A stretch of DNA of 50,453 nt from Bacillota bacterium (GTDB lineage: Bacteria; Bacillota; Sulfobacillia; RBS10-35; JAJYVN01): NCBI GenBank assembly GCA_021806565.1, contig JAJZXK010000011.1:1-50453 (forward strand), written 5' to 3'. The notes beneath the pieces are model-generated. The model was not told the DNA's origin. It saw only the letters and a list, made by a program, of their open reading frames with translations, and made no database searches. Both the position numbers and the translations under genes were made by a program. Below are positions 41,556-49,134 of the stretch, piece after piece (within the stretch, counting starts at the first letter, position 1; every line of letters starts with the position of its first letter).

Positions 41556-42271
41556 CCGATGTGGCACCCCTTGGCCGAGTGGACCCGCGCGCCAGGCTGG
41601 TGGCGGCGGTGGCGCTGGCGGTGCTGACGCTGGCGGCGCACGGTTGGGCCGGTCTGGCGGTGGTCGGTCTGGGGACGCTCGGGTGGCTCGCCGCCGCCGG
41701 CGTGGGGCCGCGGGGGGTGTGGCGCGGACTGCGGCCGCTGCTGCCGCTGATGGTGCTGACCGTCGCGGCAGCCGCGGTTACCGGTCCGGTCGGCGCCGCC
41801 GGCGGCGGCCTCGCCGGTGCCGCCCGTCTGGCCGTTTGGGGAGGGCAGTCGCTGGGTGTGACGGCGACCACGGACCCCCTGGCGCTGTGCCAGGCCGCGG
41901 CCTGGCTCCTTGGGCCCCTGCGCTGGGTCGGTGTGGACCCCGACGAGATCGGCTGGATGGCGACCCTGGCGGTGGGGTTCCTGCCGCTGCTCTCCGAGGA
42001 GGCCGACCGTATCCGCCTGGCCCAACTGGGACGGGGTGCGGGCGGTGGTGGACTCGCGGCCCGCGCGGGCGCCGTCTCGGCGTTCGCCATGGCGCTGTTC
42101 GTGGCCGCGGTGCGCCGGGCGGACGCGGTGGCGCAGTTGTTGGAATCGCGCGGTTTCGAGCGGCGGGTCCGCCGCCGGGCCGCGCCACTGCGGCCGGGTG
42201 CCGCCGAGGCGGTCACGGGCATCGCTCTCCTGCTGCTTGGGGGGTGCGTGCTTTGGCGGGTGGTCCCGTGA
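41552..42271 (+). CDS. ecfT: Energy-coupling factor transmembrane protein EcfT
   Basis: EcfT is the scaffold that joins the ATPases to substrate-specific S components. The 239-residue protein has about five to six hydrophobic segments and two Arg-Gly coupling sites, AQLGRG and LESRGF, expected to contact the ATPases. ATG 41552 overlaps the ecfA stop, and its own stop overlaps truA (GTGA), so the three genes are translationally coupled. No S component is encoded nearby. Confidence 0.88.
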   Translation: MTDVAPLGRVDPRARLVAAVALAVLTLAAHGWAGLAVVGLGTLGWLAAAGVGPRGVWRGLRPLLPLMVLTVAAAAVTGPVGAAGGGLAGAARLAVWGGQSLGVTATTDPLALCQAAAWLLGPLRWVGVDPDEIGWMATLAVGFLPLLSEEADRIRLAQLGRGAGGGGLAARAGAVSAFAMALFVAAVRRADAVAQLLESRGFERRVRRRAAPLRPGAAEAVTGIALLLLGGCVLWRVVP

Positions 42272-43095
42272 GTGACGGTGGACGCCATGTCGCGCTGATC
42301 GTCTCCTACGCGGGTACGGCCTACGCCGGTTTCCAGCGCCAGCCTGGGAGGGTGACGGTCCAGTCCCGCCTGGAGGAAGCCCTGAGCGACCTGGCGGGCC
42401 AACCGGTCCGCCTGCGCGGGGCGGGGCGCACCGATGCCGGGGTCCATGCGGCGGGCCAGGTCGTCGACGCTTGGCTGCCGGCCTCGGTGCGCTTGCCGGC
42501 GGCACGGCTGCCGCTGGCCCTGGGGCCTCGGCTGCCGGCCGATATCGGTGCGGCGGCCGCCTTCGAGGTGGCACCCGCCTTCGACGCGCGGCGCAGCGCC
42601 GTCTCCAAGCGCTACCGTTACCTGATCTGGCGGGGCCCGACGCCGTCGCCCTTCTTTCGAGCCCATGCCTGGGGCTATGCCGGTCCGTTGGCGCTGGCCG
42701 CCATGGAGCAAGCCGCCCAAGCGCTGATCGGCCGCCATGACTTCCGCGCCTTCGCCGGTGCGGCCCGGCCCGTGGAGGATGCGCACCGGACGGTGCACGA
42801 CTGCGCGGTGTGGGTGGATGGGCCGTGGCTTGCGGTGGAGGTGGAGGCCGACGGCTTTCTCTACCGGATGGTGCGGGCGATCGTCGGTACGCTGGTGGAG
42901 GTGGGACGCGGTGTGCGCCGCCCGCAGGAGGTGGCACGCCTGTGCGCCGGCGCCCCCCGGTCGGCCGGGGGTCCGAGCGTTCCGCCCCAGGGGCTGTGTT
43001 TGCTATGGGTGCGGTACCCGGATGGCAGCGGCCTGCCGCCGCCGGGTCCGGCCTGGCCGCCGCCGCCGGGTCCCGCACCGGAACGGGCGCTCTGA
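42268..43095 (+). CDS. truA: tRNA pseudouridine(38-40) synthase TruA
   Basis: The enzyme makes pseudouridine at tRNA positions 38-40. The 275-residue protein has the catalytic Asp D56 in GAGRTDAGVHAAGQ, a start of VALIVSYAGTAYAGFQRQP, and conserved KRYRYLIWRG, HDFRAFAG and DGFLYRMVRAIVGTLVEVGRG segments. GTG 42268 overlaps the ecfT stop. The C-terminus has a Pro/Gly-rich tail of about 25 residues that is not part of the family core. rplM-rpsI, often next in Bacillota, are absent. Confidence 0.95.
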   Translation: MSDGGRHVALIVSYAGTAYAGFQRQPGRVTVQSRLEEALSDLAGQPVRLRGAGRTDAGVHAAGQVVDAWLPASVRLPAARLPLALGPRLPADIGAAAAFEVAPAFDARRSAVSKRYRYLIWRGPTPSPFFRAHAWGYAGPLALAAMEQAAQALIGRHDFRAFAGAARPVEDAHRTVHDCAVWVDGPWLAVEVEADGFLYRMVRAIVGTLVEVGRGVRRPQEVARLCAGAPRSAGGPSVPPQGLCLLWVRYPDGSGLPPPGPAWPPPPGPAPERAL

Positions 43096-43141
43096 GCCGA
43101 GCCTACCGGAAGGCGCTTCTAACGCTTGGGGCGGCCCGCCG

Positions 43142-43417
43142 TCACGGTCCCGAGTCGCCGGTGGGTGGTTTGCGGTCGGTGGGAGCCGTCGGCGTCATGC
43201 GGCGGACGGCGATCCGGCCGAAGGCCTCCAGGTCGTCGATACCTTCTCGTAGCGCGTGATAGACGATTTCCAGATCCACATCGTCGTAGGCGTGCACCAG
43301 AACGTTGCGGAAGCCGGCCATGTCGAGTCAGCACTCCAGTTGCGCCGATGGGATGGCCGCACCCTGGGCCAGGGCCACGAACTGCGCTTTGCGCAGCAGC
43401 ACTTCGTCGCGCGTCAT
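43142..43417 (-). pseudogene. HepT-type HEPN toxin, C-terminal remnant with an in-frame stop
   Basis: On the minus strand, FVALAQGAAIPSAQLEC, stop (TGA at 43328-43330), LDMAGFRNVLVHAYDDVD and VYHALREGIDDLEAFGRIAV together match the C-terminal half of HepT (DUF86) proteins with a single stop in the middle. RNVLVHAY is the RX4HXY motif that holds the catalytic Arg/His and the Tyr that is AMPylated in active HepT systems (family knowledge). The N-terminal half is missing or unrecognisable. The gene is therefore inactive. It lies downstream of, and on the same strand as, an MNT nucleotidyltransferase, the usual antitoxin. Confidence 0.6.
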
Positions 43418-43664
43418 GCCGTCGCGGCCAAGACAAAGCCTTCCGCCCGCGCCGGAATGGCCAGTCCCCCCCATCCGTGCGGCACTGTGCCTAGGGCGCC
43501 ACCCGGGGGCACGTCGTCTGGAAGCCGGCGCAGGGGGCATCCGCGGATGACATTCGTTGTACCGCTATACCGCGTTCTTGCAGCCAGCGCCCCATCACCA
43601 GTCCGTGGCGGTGCGATTGCGTGGGGGACGCGCCACTAGCACCAGCGGGTTGACTGGGCCGCGG
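43418..43664. other. Decayed sequence between the HepT remnant and the MNT gene
   Basis: No intact coding frame is recognisable here. The minus strand may hold the lost N-terminal half of HepT, but I cannot align it. The overlapping short open frames on the plus strand look like chance frames in GC-rich DNA. Confidence 0.4.
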
Positions 43665-44183
43665 TCAGACCGTTTGGCCCGGACCACCTCGCCAGGCCCG
43701 CCCCGCCCCAGGTGCCTGGGTAGTCGTTCGTCCGCCGTCACCACGAGATCCGCCCGCGGCGCCACCGGAGGTCGGAGGTGCAAAGAACGCCCTCAGCGCG
43801 TCGCGCTGGAGCGCGTAATGCGGTTGCATGTCGTGCCATATCGCCAGTTGCCGGCAGCAGGCTTCCAGACGACGCCCCGGATCGCGGTCCAAGAGCAGCG
43901 GGGCATCGCGGAAGATGAGCGCGAAGGTCACGGGTGAGACGCGCTCGATGTCGAGCACGTCTACCGCTAGGCGCAGGGTGTCCCGAAGTTCGTCGGCCAG
44001 CCGGCCGCGGTGCAGAGCGGCTTCGAAGGCGGGCCGGTGTTTGGGGAAGAGGACGGCGAGGTCGAGATCGCTTCCGGGACGTTGCCCCCCGGTGGACCGC
44101 GATCCAAACATCCGCACCGCGTCCACGTCGGGCTCACGCTCCAAGCGGCGGCGCAAGAGGACCAGCAGATCCTCTCCCGCCAT
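43665..44183 (-). CDS. MNT-domain nucleotidyltransferase (MntA-like antitoxin), C-terminus doubtful
   Basis: The 172-residue product carries the minimal nucleotidyltransferase signature: G27-S28 in RMFGSRSTGGQRPGSDLDLAV, followed by D39 and D41 as the metal-binding pair. Proteins of this kind AMPylate HepT-type HEPN toxins and neutralise them (family knowledge). ATG at 44181-44183 (minus) was chosen at the start of the domain; the Shine-Dalgarno site is weak (GGGGGTGG). The domain seems to end near HDMQPHYALQRDALRAFFA. The remaining ~40 Gly/Arg-rich residues look like run-on translation after decay, as MntA is normally 130-140 aa. It may still be expressed, but its toxin partner is broken. 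Confidence 0.6.
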   Translation of the reverse strand: MAGEDLLVLLRRRLEREPDVDAVRMFGSRSTGGQRPGSDLDLAVLFPKHRPAFEAALHRGRLADELRDTLRLAVDVLDIERVSPVTFALIFRDAPLLLDRDPGRRLEACCRQLAIWHDMQPHYALQRDALRAFFAPPTSGGAAGGSRGDGGRTTTQAPGAGRAWRGGPGQTV

Positions 44184-44534
44184 GCGCCACCACCCCCACG
44201 GCTTCATGCACCATTTTGGCCAGGAGCCAGTTGCGGCATCATGCTGTGGGCGGGGGATGCCGCGCCCCTGGAAAGTGGACAGGGACGCTTGACTTTCCCC
44301 TGTCTGTGGCTGGAAGATATCGACACTGGGGGCGTGTGGTTCCCCCAGGGTGGCGGGTGAACGGTCCCCTCCGCCTTGAGCGGTGCCCTGCCGCAGGAGT
44401 CGTGCGGATGAGTAAGGGCCAGGGTTGCCGGCAACTGCGGGAGGTATCGCCGTTCGTGGCGAAACATGGGCATAAGATCTGTTCCCCGCACCGTGTTTTG
44501 GCGGCCGTGCCGGGAAACAGCGTCCGGTACGTAA
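44184..44534. other. Intergenic stretch with overlapping inverted repeats
   Basis: No gene was recognised in this 350-nt region. It holds GGAAAGT (44270-44276) with ACTTTCC (44292-44298), and GACAGGG (44278-44284) with CCCTGTC (44298-44304); the two pairs interleave and cannot both form easily. TTGACT at 44289-44294 is a possible -35, but no good -10 follows at the right distance. Confidence 0.4.
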
Positions 44535-44717
44535 GAACACAGACGCTCAAACAGGTCCGGGACCGGACTTGTCGCCGGGAGTTCCCCGGAGACACGAAAC
44601 GCCTGTGGAGCGGAGGGCTCTGGCCAGGAGAACGGCCTGGTGAAACCAGCCGCAACGAAGCAGGAATCTCCAAGCAGGAAACTGACCGCGCCAGCGGCGG
44701 GAAACAAAAGGCTATGA
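44535..44717 (+). pseudogene. Possible TnpB (IS200/IS605-type) C-terminal remnant
   Basis: After a stop at 44532-44534, frame +3 reads SSPETRNACGAEGSGQENG and LVKPAATKQESPSRKLT and stops at 44715. NACG-x and the LVKPAAxKQE(S/P) ending resemble the poorly conserved C-terminal tail of some IS1341-like TnpB proteins (recalled family pattern, not verified). The zinc ribbon that should precede it is not visible, so this would be a short relic. It lies about 6 kb from a second tnpB that starts at the right edge of the window. Confidence 0.35.
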
Positions 44718-44845
44718 AGAGAGGAACGGCGCACGGGAAGGAGCCCATGGTCCGCCACCCCACACCCTTGAGCGGCGGCGGTCCGCAACCGGGTATGTCC
44801 GCGATCCCATGACAGACAGCATGGATGGCAAGGGAACGGTGGGCC

Positions 44846-46951
44846 ATGCACTTGCCAGGCGGCAAGCCCTTGCGCGAGGCGGTGGACGAGCGGGAGGCCG
44901 CTCTGTTCGTAGGGCGGAGGCGTGAGCTCGACCGGCTCACCGCGGCGCTCGTGCCGCGTCCGGCCAACGCCCGCGTCTTCTATGTGCAGGGTGCGCCAGG
45001 GGTCGGTAAGTCCGCTTTGCTGCGGGCGTACCGGCGCTTTGCAGCCGGCATGGGCGTCGCCGCGGTCCTGCTGGATGGGCGGGTGGTCGAACCGACGCCG
45101 CCAGGGGTGCTGCGGGCGATTGCCAGCTACGCGTCCGTGGGGCCCGGCGCCGGCGATGTGCCGCCCTCGGCGGCGTCGGTCATGCGCGCGCTGGACGGGC
45201 TGGCGACGACGGCTGGCCTGCTGCTTCTGGTCGATGCTTACGAGGAACTCCTGCACTGCGACCGCTGGCTGCGCAGCGAGGTGTTCGGCCCGCTGGGTCC
45301 TGGCGTGGTCCTGGCCCTTGCCGGCCGCAGCCGTGCCCGCGACCTCTGGCCCGCGGACCGCGCCTGGCGCGGACAGGTGGAGGAGGTGCCTCTGAGCGAC
45401 ATCCCTGAGTCCGAGGCACACGAACTGCTTTCGCGTTACGGGGTCGCGGCGGAAGGCCTGCGGCGGGCGGCGGTATCTGTTGCCGGTGGGCGGCCGCTGC
45501 TGCTCGGGCTGGCGGCCGACGCCCTGGCCGATGGGGGAGGGCCCGTCACCCCCGTCCCCCAGGGAGACGGGTTGGGGACTCTGGTCCTGAGCTTCATCGA
45601 ACGTCTCCTGCATCCCGATTCCGCGCGGCGCGCCTGGAAGGCCGACGACGACAGCCCCGCGGGTCTCTGCCTCGCCGCTGCCTCCACGTTGCGCACCTTC
45701 GACCGCGAGGTCCTGGGCAGCATGCTGGAGCCGTCCATCGTGGCCCAAGGCTGGCCGGTCCTGGCCGGTCTGCCCGTGGTTCGGCCCAGCGGCGGGCGGT
45801 TCCTGATGCACGAGGTGGCCAGGGAACAGGTCTGCGCGGCTGTGCGGGAGCGGCGGCCATGGACGGTGCGGCGCTGGCGCCGTTTGGCCATCGAACACCA
45901 CCTGGCGGCGGTCGCGTCCGGCCGGCCCACGGAAGTAGCGGAGGCGCAGTGGGCGGAGATCACCTCTCTTGCGACCGAGTGCCTGTGGCACACCTGGCTC
46001 TATCCGGAATCGGAGGCCGCCGTGCGGTGGTGCTTCGAACGGGGTGCCTCCGCGGTGGACCTGCCGCAGTTGGTGCATTGCCGCGAGGAAACGCTGGCTC
46101 GCACCTTCGGGGTGGGGCGGGGCGGCCTTGATCTCGTGCCCGCAGAGGTTTCGGCCCTCCTCGCCGCCTACCCGGAGGGGTTCGTGCTGGCCCGTGGGGA
46201 GACGGGGGATGTCCTCGGCTACGTGGTGGCGGTACCGTTGCTGCACGCGACCCGGACGGCCCTGATGGGTGAGCCGGCGACGGCCGCTTACCTGCGCTGG
46301 CTCGGTGACGGCGCACTCGGAGCGATGGAGGGACGACTACTCACCGTCGGGCAGATGGGGCTGCGCGACCCGGCAGACGAACTCTACTTCGCGCTCTTTC
46401 GCGAGGTGTTCAAAGAACTGGTCCACTACCGCCAGATCGTTGTGCTTACGGCTCTACCGGCGGCGGAGTGTTTCGCGCCCCTGGTCGGCGGAGCACGCGT
46501 CCCCGGCTTCGAAGTCCTGCTTCCCGGCCGGCACCTGCCCAACCGAGCCTACCGCATCGACGTGGCGGGTATCGGCTACGCCCGCTGGTTGGAGAACCTC
46601 GTCGCCCCGCCCGGACTTGCGCCGGTCCCGGTCGACAAGCGCGTAGCCGCGGCCAGGGAGGCCTTGGAGGCCCTGCACGAACCGTCGCGATTGCGTGACT
46701 GCGCGGTCGCCCGGCACTGTGCGGCCGTCCTGGGCGACGGCGGTCCACGGCGCGTGCGCGCCTGGGTGCTGGACGCGCTGGACGGCGGCCGTTTTTCCTG
46801 CGCGTTCGGCGCAGACCTGCTCCGCCGCTATTACGTGGAGCGCGAGGCTCCACACGAAGCGCTGGCCGAAGCCCTGCACCTGTCCCGCCGTACCTACTTC
46901 CGTCACCTGCACCAGAGCCTCGCCGACCTCGGTGACCTGCTCTTCCGCTGA
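44846..46951 (+). CDS. Large P-loop ATPase with possible GNAT-like region and C-terminal HTH
   Basis: This ~701-residue protein has a Walker A GAPGVGKS at 49-56 and a Walker B-like LLLLVDAYEEL with D130, in an FVGRRREL context typical of STAND/AAA16-type regulatory ATPases. About residues 420-600 (YPEGFVLARGETGDVLGYVV, later LTVGQMGLRDPADELYFALF) resemble an acetyltransferase (GNAT) fold. The last ~30 residues (EALAEALHLSRRTYFRHLHQ) form a plausible HTH. ATG 44846 has AGGGAA 9 nt upstream; ATG 44825 has none. It stands alone, with no obvious operon partner. The likely role is signal-dependent transcription control, but the GNAT assignment is tentative and the ligand unknown. Confidence 0.65.
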   Translation: MHLPGGKPLREAVDEREAALFVGRRRELDRLTAALVPRPANARVFYVQGAPGVGKSALLRAYRRFAAGMGVAAVLLDGRVVEPTPPGVLRAIASYASVGPGAGDVPPSAASVMRALDGLATTAGLLLLVDAYEELLHCDRWLRSEVFGPLGPGVVLALAGRSRARDLWPADRAWRGQVEEVPLSDIPESEAHELLSRYGVAAEGLRRAAVSVAGGRPLLLGLAADALADGGGPVTPVPQGDGLGTLVLSFIERLLHPDSARRAWKADDDSPAGLCLAAASTLRTFDREVLGSMLEPSIVAQGWPVLAGLPVVRPSGGRFLMHEVAREQVCAAVRERRPWTVRRWRRLAIEHHLAAVASGRPTEVAEAQWAEITSLATECLWHTWLYPESEAAVRWCFERGASAVDLPQLVHCREETLARTFGVGRGGLDLVPAEVSALLAAYPEGFVLARGETGDVLGYVVAVPLLHATRTALMGEPATAAYLRWLGDGALGAMEGRLLTVGQMGLRDPADELYFALFREVFKELVHYRQIVVLTALPAAECFAPLVGGARVPGFEVLLPGRHLPNRAYRIDVAGIGYARWLENLVAPPGLAPVPVDKRVAAAREALEALHEPSRLRDCAVARHCAAVLGDGGPRRVRAWVLDALDGGRFSCAFGADLLRRYYVEREAPHEALAEALHLSRRTYFRHLHQSLADLGDLLFR

Positions 46952-46957
46952 GCCCGC

Positions 46958-46974
46958 GGCCGGTTCCGCCGGCC
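46958..46974 (+). terminator. Short hairpin after the ATPase/HTH gene
   Basis: GGCCGG (46958-46963) pairs with CCGGCC (46969-46974) around a TTCCG loop, 6 nt after the stop codon. There is no U-tract, so termination is only a suggestion. Confidence 0.35.
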
Positions 46975-47302
46975 ATGTGACAGCTTCTATCGGCGTCGCC
47001 CCGTGGCGGCCCGGCGCATGCCGTGCGCTCCCGATGTGCGCCCGTTCATGGATGAACCACCCAGAACAATGGCACTACCCTGACACTGCCGCGCCGCCCG
47101 GTGGCCCCGATCATGGGAGCCGAGGGTCGGTATGGTGGCGGTCTGTGCCATGCGGTGTGCGGTTCTGGGCGGTGACCGGGGTGGTTGGCGGACCGCGAGG
47201 CGTTGCGGGGCGGCGACGATACCCGGAGCGCTGGTGGGCAGCGGCGAGCCCCTCGGGGGGTACCCGAACGAAGGCAGGGACCAAGTGATCGGGGGGATCG
47301 TG
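46975..47302. other. Intergenic region, nothing recognised
   Basis: This stretch of about 330 nt between the ATPase/HTH gene and the small membrane protein holds no supported gene. The open frames in it are continuations of neighbouring frames. A GGGGGG Shine-Dalgarno site at its right end belongs to the next gene. Confidence 0.4.
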
Positions 47303-47707
47303 ATGGGCAGCGGAATGCCGGGGGCGGGGACTCCGGCTGGCGGGGGCAGCGGCGTCGCCCCCCACCTGGCGGCGGGTTTCGCCTATCTCTTCGGGTTCGT
47401 CGGCGGCATCGTCTTTCTCGTCCTTGAGCGTCAGGACCGGACCGTGCGTTTCGCCGCGATGCAGTCCGTCCTGCTGTCCGCGGCCTGGCTGGCGGTATGG
47501 GTGGCCGGCTCGGTCCTGTTGGCCATCGTCGGACTGGTGCCGTTGTTGCGCTTGGTCGTCTTCGCGCTGGCGGCGCCGCTGAGCCTTCTGGTGGGGCTCG
47601 GGTTCCTCGTGGCCTGGCTGCTTTCGGCGCTGCTTTCCTTCCGAGGGCAGGCGGTGCGCTTGCCGTTCCTGGCGGATCTGGCGGAGCGCTTCCTGCCCAT
47701 GCTTTGA
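47303..47707 (+). CDS. Small membrane protein, DUF4870-like
   Basis: The 134-residue protein has a short Gly/Pro/Ala-rich N-terminus, then HLAAGFAYLFGFVGGIVFLVLE, RQDRTVRFAAMQSVLLSAAWLAVWV and two further hydrophobic segments. The order (first helix ending in a charged LE-x-Q, then VRFHAxQS-like helix) is typical of DUF4870/TIC20-like small membrane proteins (family recall). No function is known. ATG 47303 has GGGGGG 6 nt upstream; GTG 47285 with AGGCAGGGA upstream is a possible earlier start. It is followed 89 nt later by a lipoprotein gene on the same strand. Confidence 0.65.
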   Translation: MGSGMPGAGTPAGGGSGVAPHLAAGFAYLFGFVGGIVFLVLERQDRTVRFAAMQSVLLSAAWLAVWVAGSVLLAIVGLVPLLRLVVFALAAPLSLLVGLGFLVAWLLSALLSFRGQAVRLPFLADLAERFLPML

Positions 47708-47796
47708 GCCGGCCCCGGTCCCGCACCTCGTTGCCGCGGCGCGCACTCCAGAGACAGGGCGCACGGGCGCAGAGGCACAAAGGAGAGGGGTTTGCA

Positions 47797-48618
47797 TTGC
47801 GAACGAGCGGTTCGTCGTGGCTCGCCGTCCCGGTGCTTGCGCTACTGTTCATGGCCGCCTGTGGGGGGCCGGCGGCGCCGCAGAAGGCTTCAAGCGCCCA
47901 CACCGGGGCCGTCTCGGGTGGCGGCGGCGGTAAATCCGCCACCTCTCCGGCCGGCTCCGCCGGAACATCCGCGCCGGAGCACGCGTGGGGCGGGGGCGCG
48001 GCATGGGGCTCCCTGGCCAAACTCGGCAACTACGCGTACCAGGGCGTCATCACCACATCAGACGGCGGCAAGAGCGTCACGGTGACCGTCCAGGCCCGCT
48101 ACCACAGCCCGACCAACTACGAATTGACGATCCGACAGGGCAAGCAGCACCCGTCGCAACTGATCCTGGCCTCCAACGGCCACCGCTACTTGGCGCATGG
48201 CGGCCAGCAGGCGCCGATGGACCTGGGTGCGGCGGGCAGCAAGAGCCCGTTCGGGGCCCTCTTCGACGCCTACGAGATGCAGGTCATCGGGCCGTGGACG
48301 GGGTTGTTCACGGGTAGCCGTGGGACCTACAGCGGGCCCTGCTCCGTCTTGGGCCGCGGCGGTAGCGCGTTTCGCGTGGGCGGGTCCACGCCGGCCGGAG
48401 TCGGCGCGTTGACCGGACTGGGCGAGAAGGTGGCGGGCTCGGCGTGCATCGATGCGCGCACCAAGGCGGCCCTGAAGGCCGAGTTCGACTGGTCCATGGG
48501 TTCGGGCAGCAAGACCGTGACCTACTCGGATCGCTTCCAGGTGGTGGCGATCGGCACGGTGCCGGCGATCGCGGCTCCGAGCGGGGCCAAACCGTTTCCC
48601 GGCGCACCCGGCGCCTGA
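47797..48618 (+). CDS. Predicted secreted lipoprotein of unknown function
   Basis: The 273-residue protein starts at TTG 47797, after AAAGGAGAGGGG. It has a lipoprotein signal peptide: RTSGSSW, a hydrophobic LAVPVLALLF core, and a lipobox FMAAC with C22 as the lipidated residue. A Gly/Ser/Ala-rich linker follows, then a beta-rich domain (NYAYQGVITTSDGGKSVTVT, YHSPTNYELTIRQG) reminiscent of LolA/LppX-like folds, with two later Cys that could form a disulfide. It is therefore expected on the outer face of the membrane. Its role is unknown; cotranscription with the upstream membrane protein is possible. Confidence 0.75.
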   Translation: MRTSGSSWLAVPVLALLFMAACGGPAAPQKASSAHTGAVSGGGGGKSATSPAGSAGTSAPEHAWGGGAAWGSLAKLGNYAYQGVITTSDGGKSVTVTVQARYHSPTNYELTIRQGKQHPSQLILASNGHRYLAHGGQQAPMDLGAAGSKSPFGALFDAYEMQVIGPWTGLFTGSRGTYSGPCSVLGRGGSAFRVGGSTPAGVGALTGLGEKVAGSACIDARTKAALKAEFDWSMGSGSKTVTYSDRFQVVAIGTVPAIAAPSGAKPFPGAPGA

Positions 48619-48731
48619 GGCGGCGACGGGGGGAAGCCCGGTGGTGGACCGGCACCAGGTGCCGAAGGCCTGGGGGAGGCCGGCAAGCGCGGGCGGAGCG
48701 CAGTTGCGGCGGTTTCTGGGGTGGGCCCTGA

Positions 48732-49025
48732 CCCTGCGCGGTTCTCACCGAATATGTACGGGTGCGCGAGGTACCGTACTGATCCGGCGATTCGGGTGAC
48801 CTCACCCTGGCGTTTGCGTCCACGGTGCACAAGGCGCAAGGTGGGGAGTTCGGGCACGTGGTGTTCGCGTTGGCCCGGGACAGCTTCAAGTTGTTGGACC
48901 GGTGCTTGGTGTACACGGCCCTGAGTCGGGCGCGGGACAGCGTGGTGGTGGTCCGCGAGGAGGGCGCCATGGAGCGGGCGGTGGCGAACGCCGCAGAGAC
49001 GCAGCGGAATCAGGCGCTGGGGTAG
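48732..49025 (+). pseudogene. UvrD/RecD-like helicase C-terminal remnant with an in-frame stop
   Basis: The fragment reads AVLTEYVRVREVPY, stop (TGA 48780-48782), then DLTLAFASTVHKAQGGEFGH and LDRCLVYTALSRARDSVVVV. TVHKAQGxEF and LVYTALSRARD are the last helicase motifs of RecD/UvrD_C_2-type superfamily 1 helicases. Everything upstream of these motifs (Walker A and the rest) is absent, and the fragment has a stop within it, so it is a relic of a lost gene. The 48619-48731 gap before it has no supported gene. Confidence 0.6.
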
Positions 49026-49065
49026 GGGGGCAGAGGGGCCGGCCCAGGCGGAGGGAGCGGCGGCG

Positions 49066-49111
49066 AATGTATAGCTATTTGCGACATGTATAGGAGATAT
49101 TTCTATACATT
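49066..49111 (+). repeat. Three ATGTATAG repeats (two direct, one inverted) before the AAA ATPase
   Basis: ATGTATAG occurs at 49067-49074 and 49086-49093, and its reverse complement CTATACAT at 49103-49110. The outer pair extends to a perfect 9-bp inverted repeat, AATGTATAG/CTATACATT (49066-49074 and 49103-49111). The sequence is strikingly AT-rich compared with all DNA to its left. It lies just before, and partly overlaps, the candidate promoter of the AAA gene, so it looks like a set of operator or recombination sites. Confidence 0.7.
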
Positions 49112-49128
49112 GCGGAAACGGTTATGCT
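49100..49128 (+). promoter_or_regulatory. Candidate promoter of the AAA ATPase gene
   Basis: TTTCTA (49100-49105), a 17-nt spacer and TATGCT (49123-49128) stand 6 nt before ATG 49135. The -35 is weak and lies in the last ATGTATAG repeat. If correct, the transcript starts at or near the start codon and is leaderless; no Shine-Dalgarno site precedes the gene. Confidence 0.35.
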
Positions 49129-49134
49129 TCCGCC

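Noticed and set aside
44270-44304. H-type pseudoknot from the interleaved repeats
   Set aside because: The loop that would cross the first stem has no nucleotides, which is sterically impossible for a 7-bp stem; the pairs are better seen as alternative hairpins.
44600-44760. Group II intron domain-like sequence
   Set aside because: No domain V or reverse transcriptase was visible, and a possible TnpB tail in frame +3 explains the coding signal better.
44204-46246. 680-codon minus-strand open frame
   Set aside because: Antisense shadow of the ATPase/HTH gene that continues into the intergenic gap; the plus-strand frame carries real P-loop motifs and this one none.
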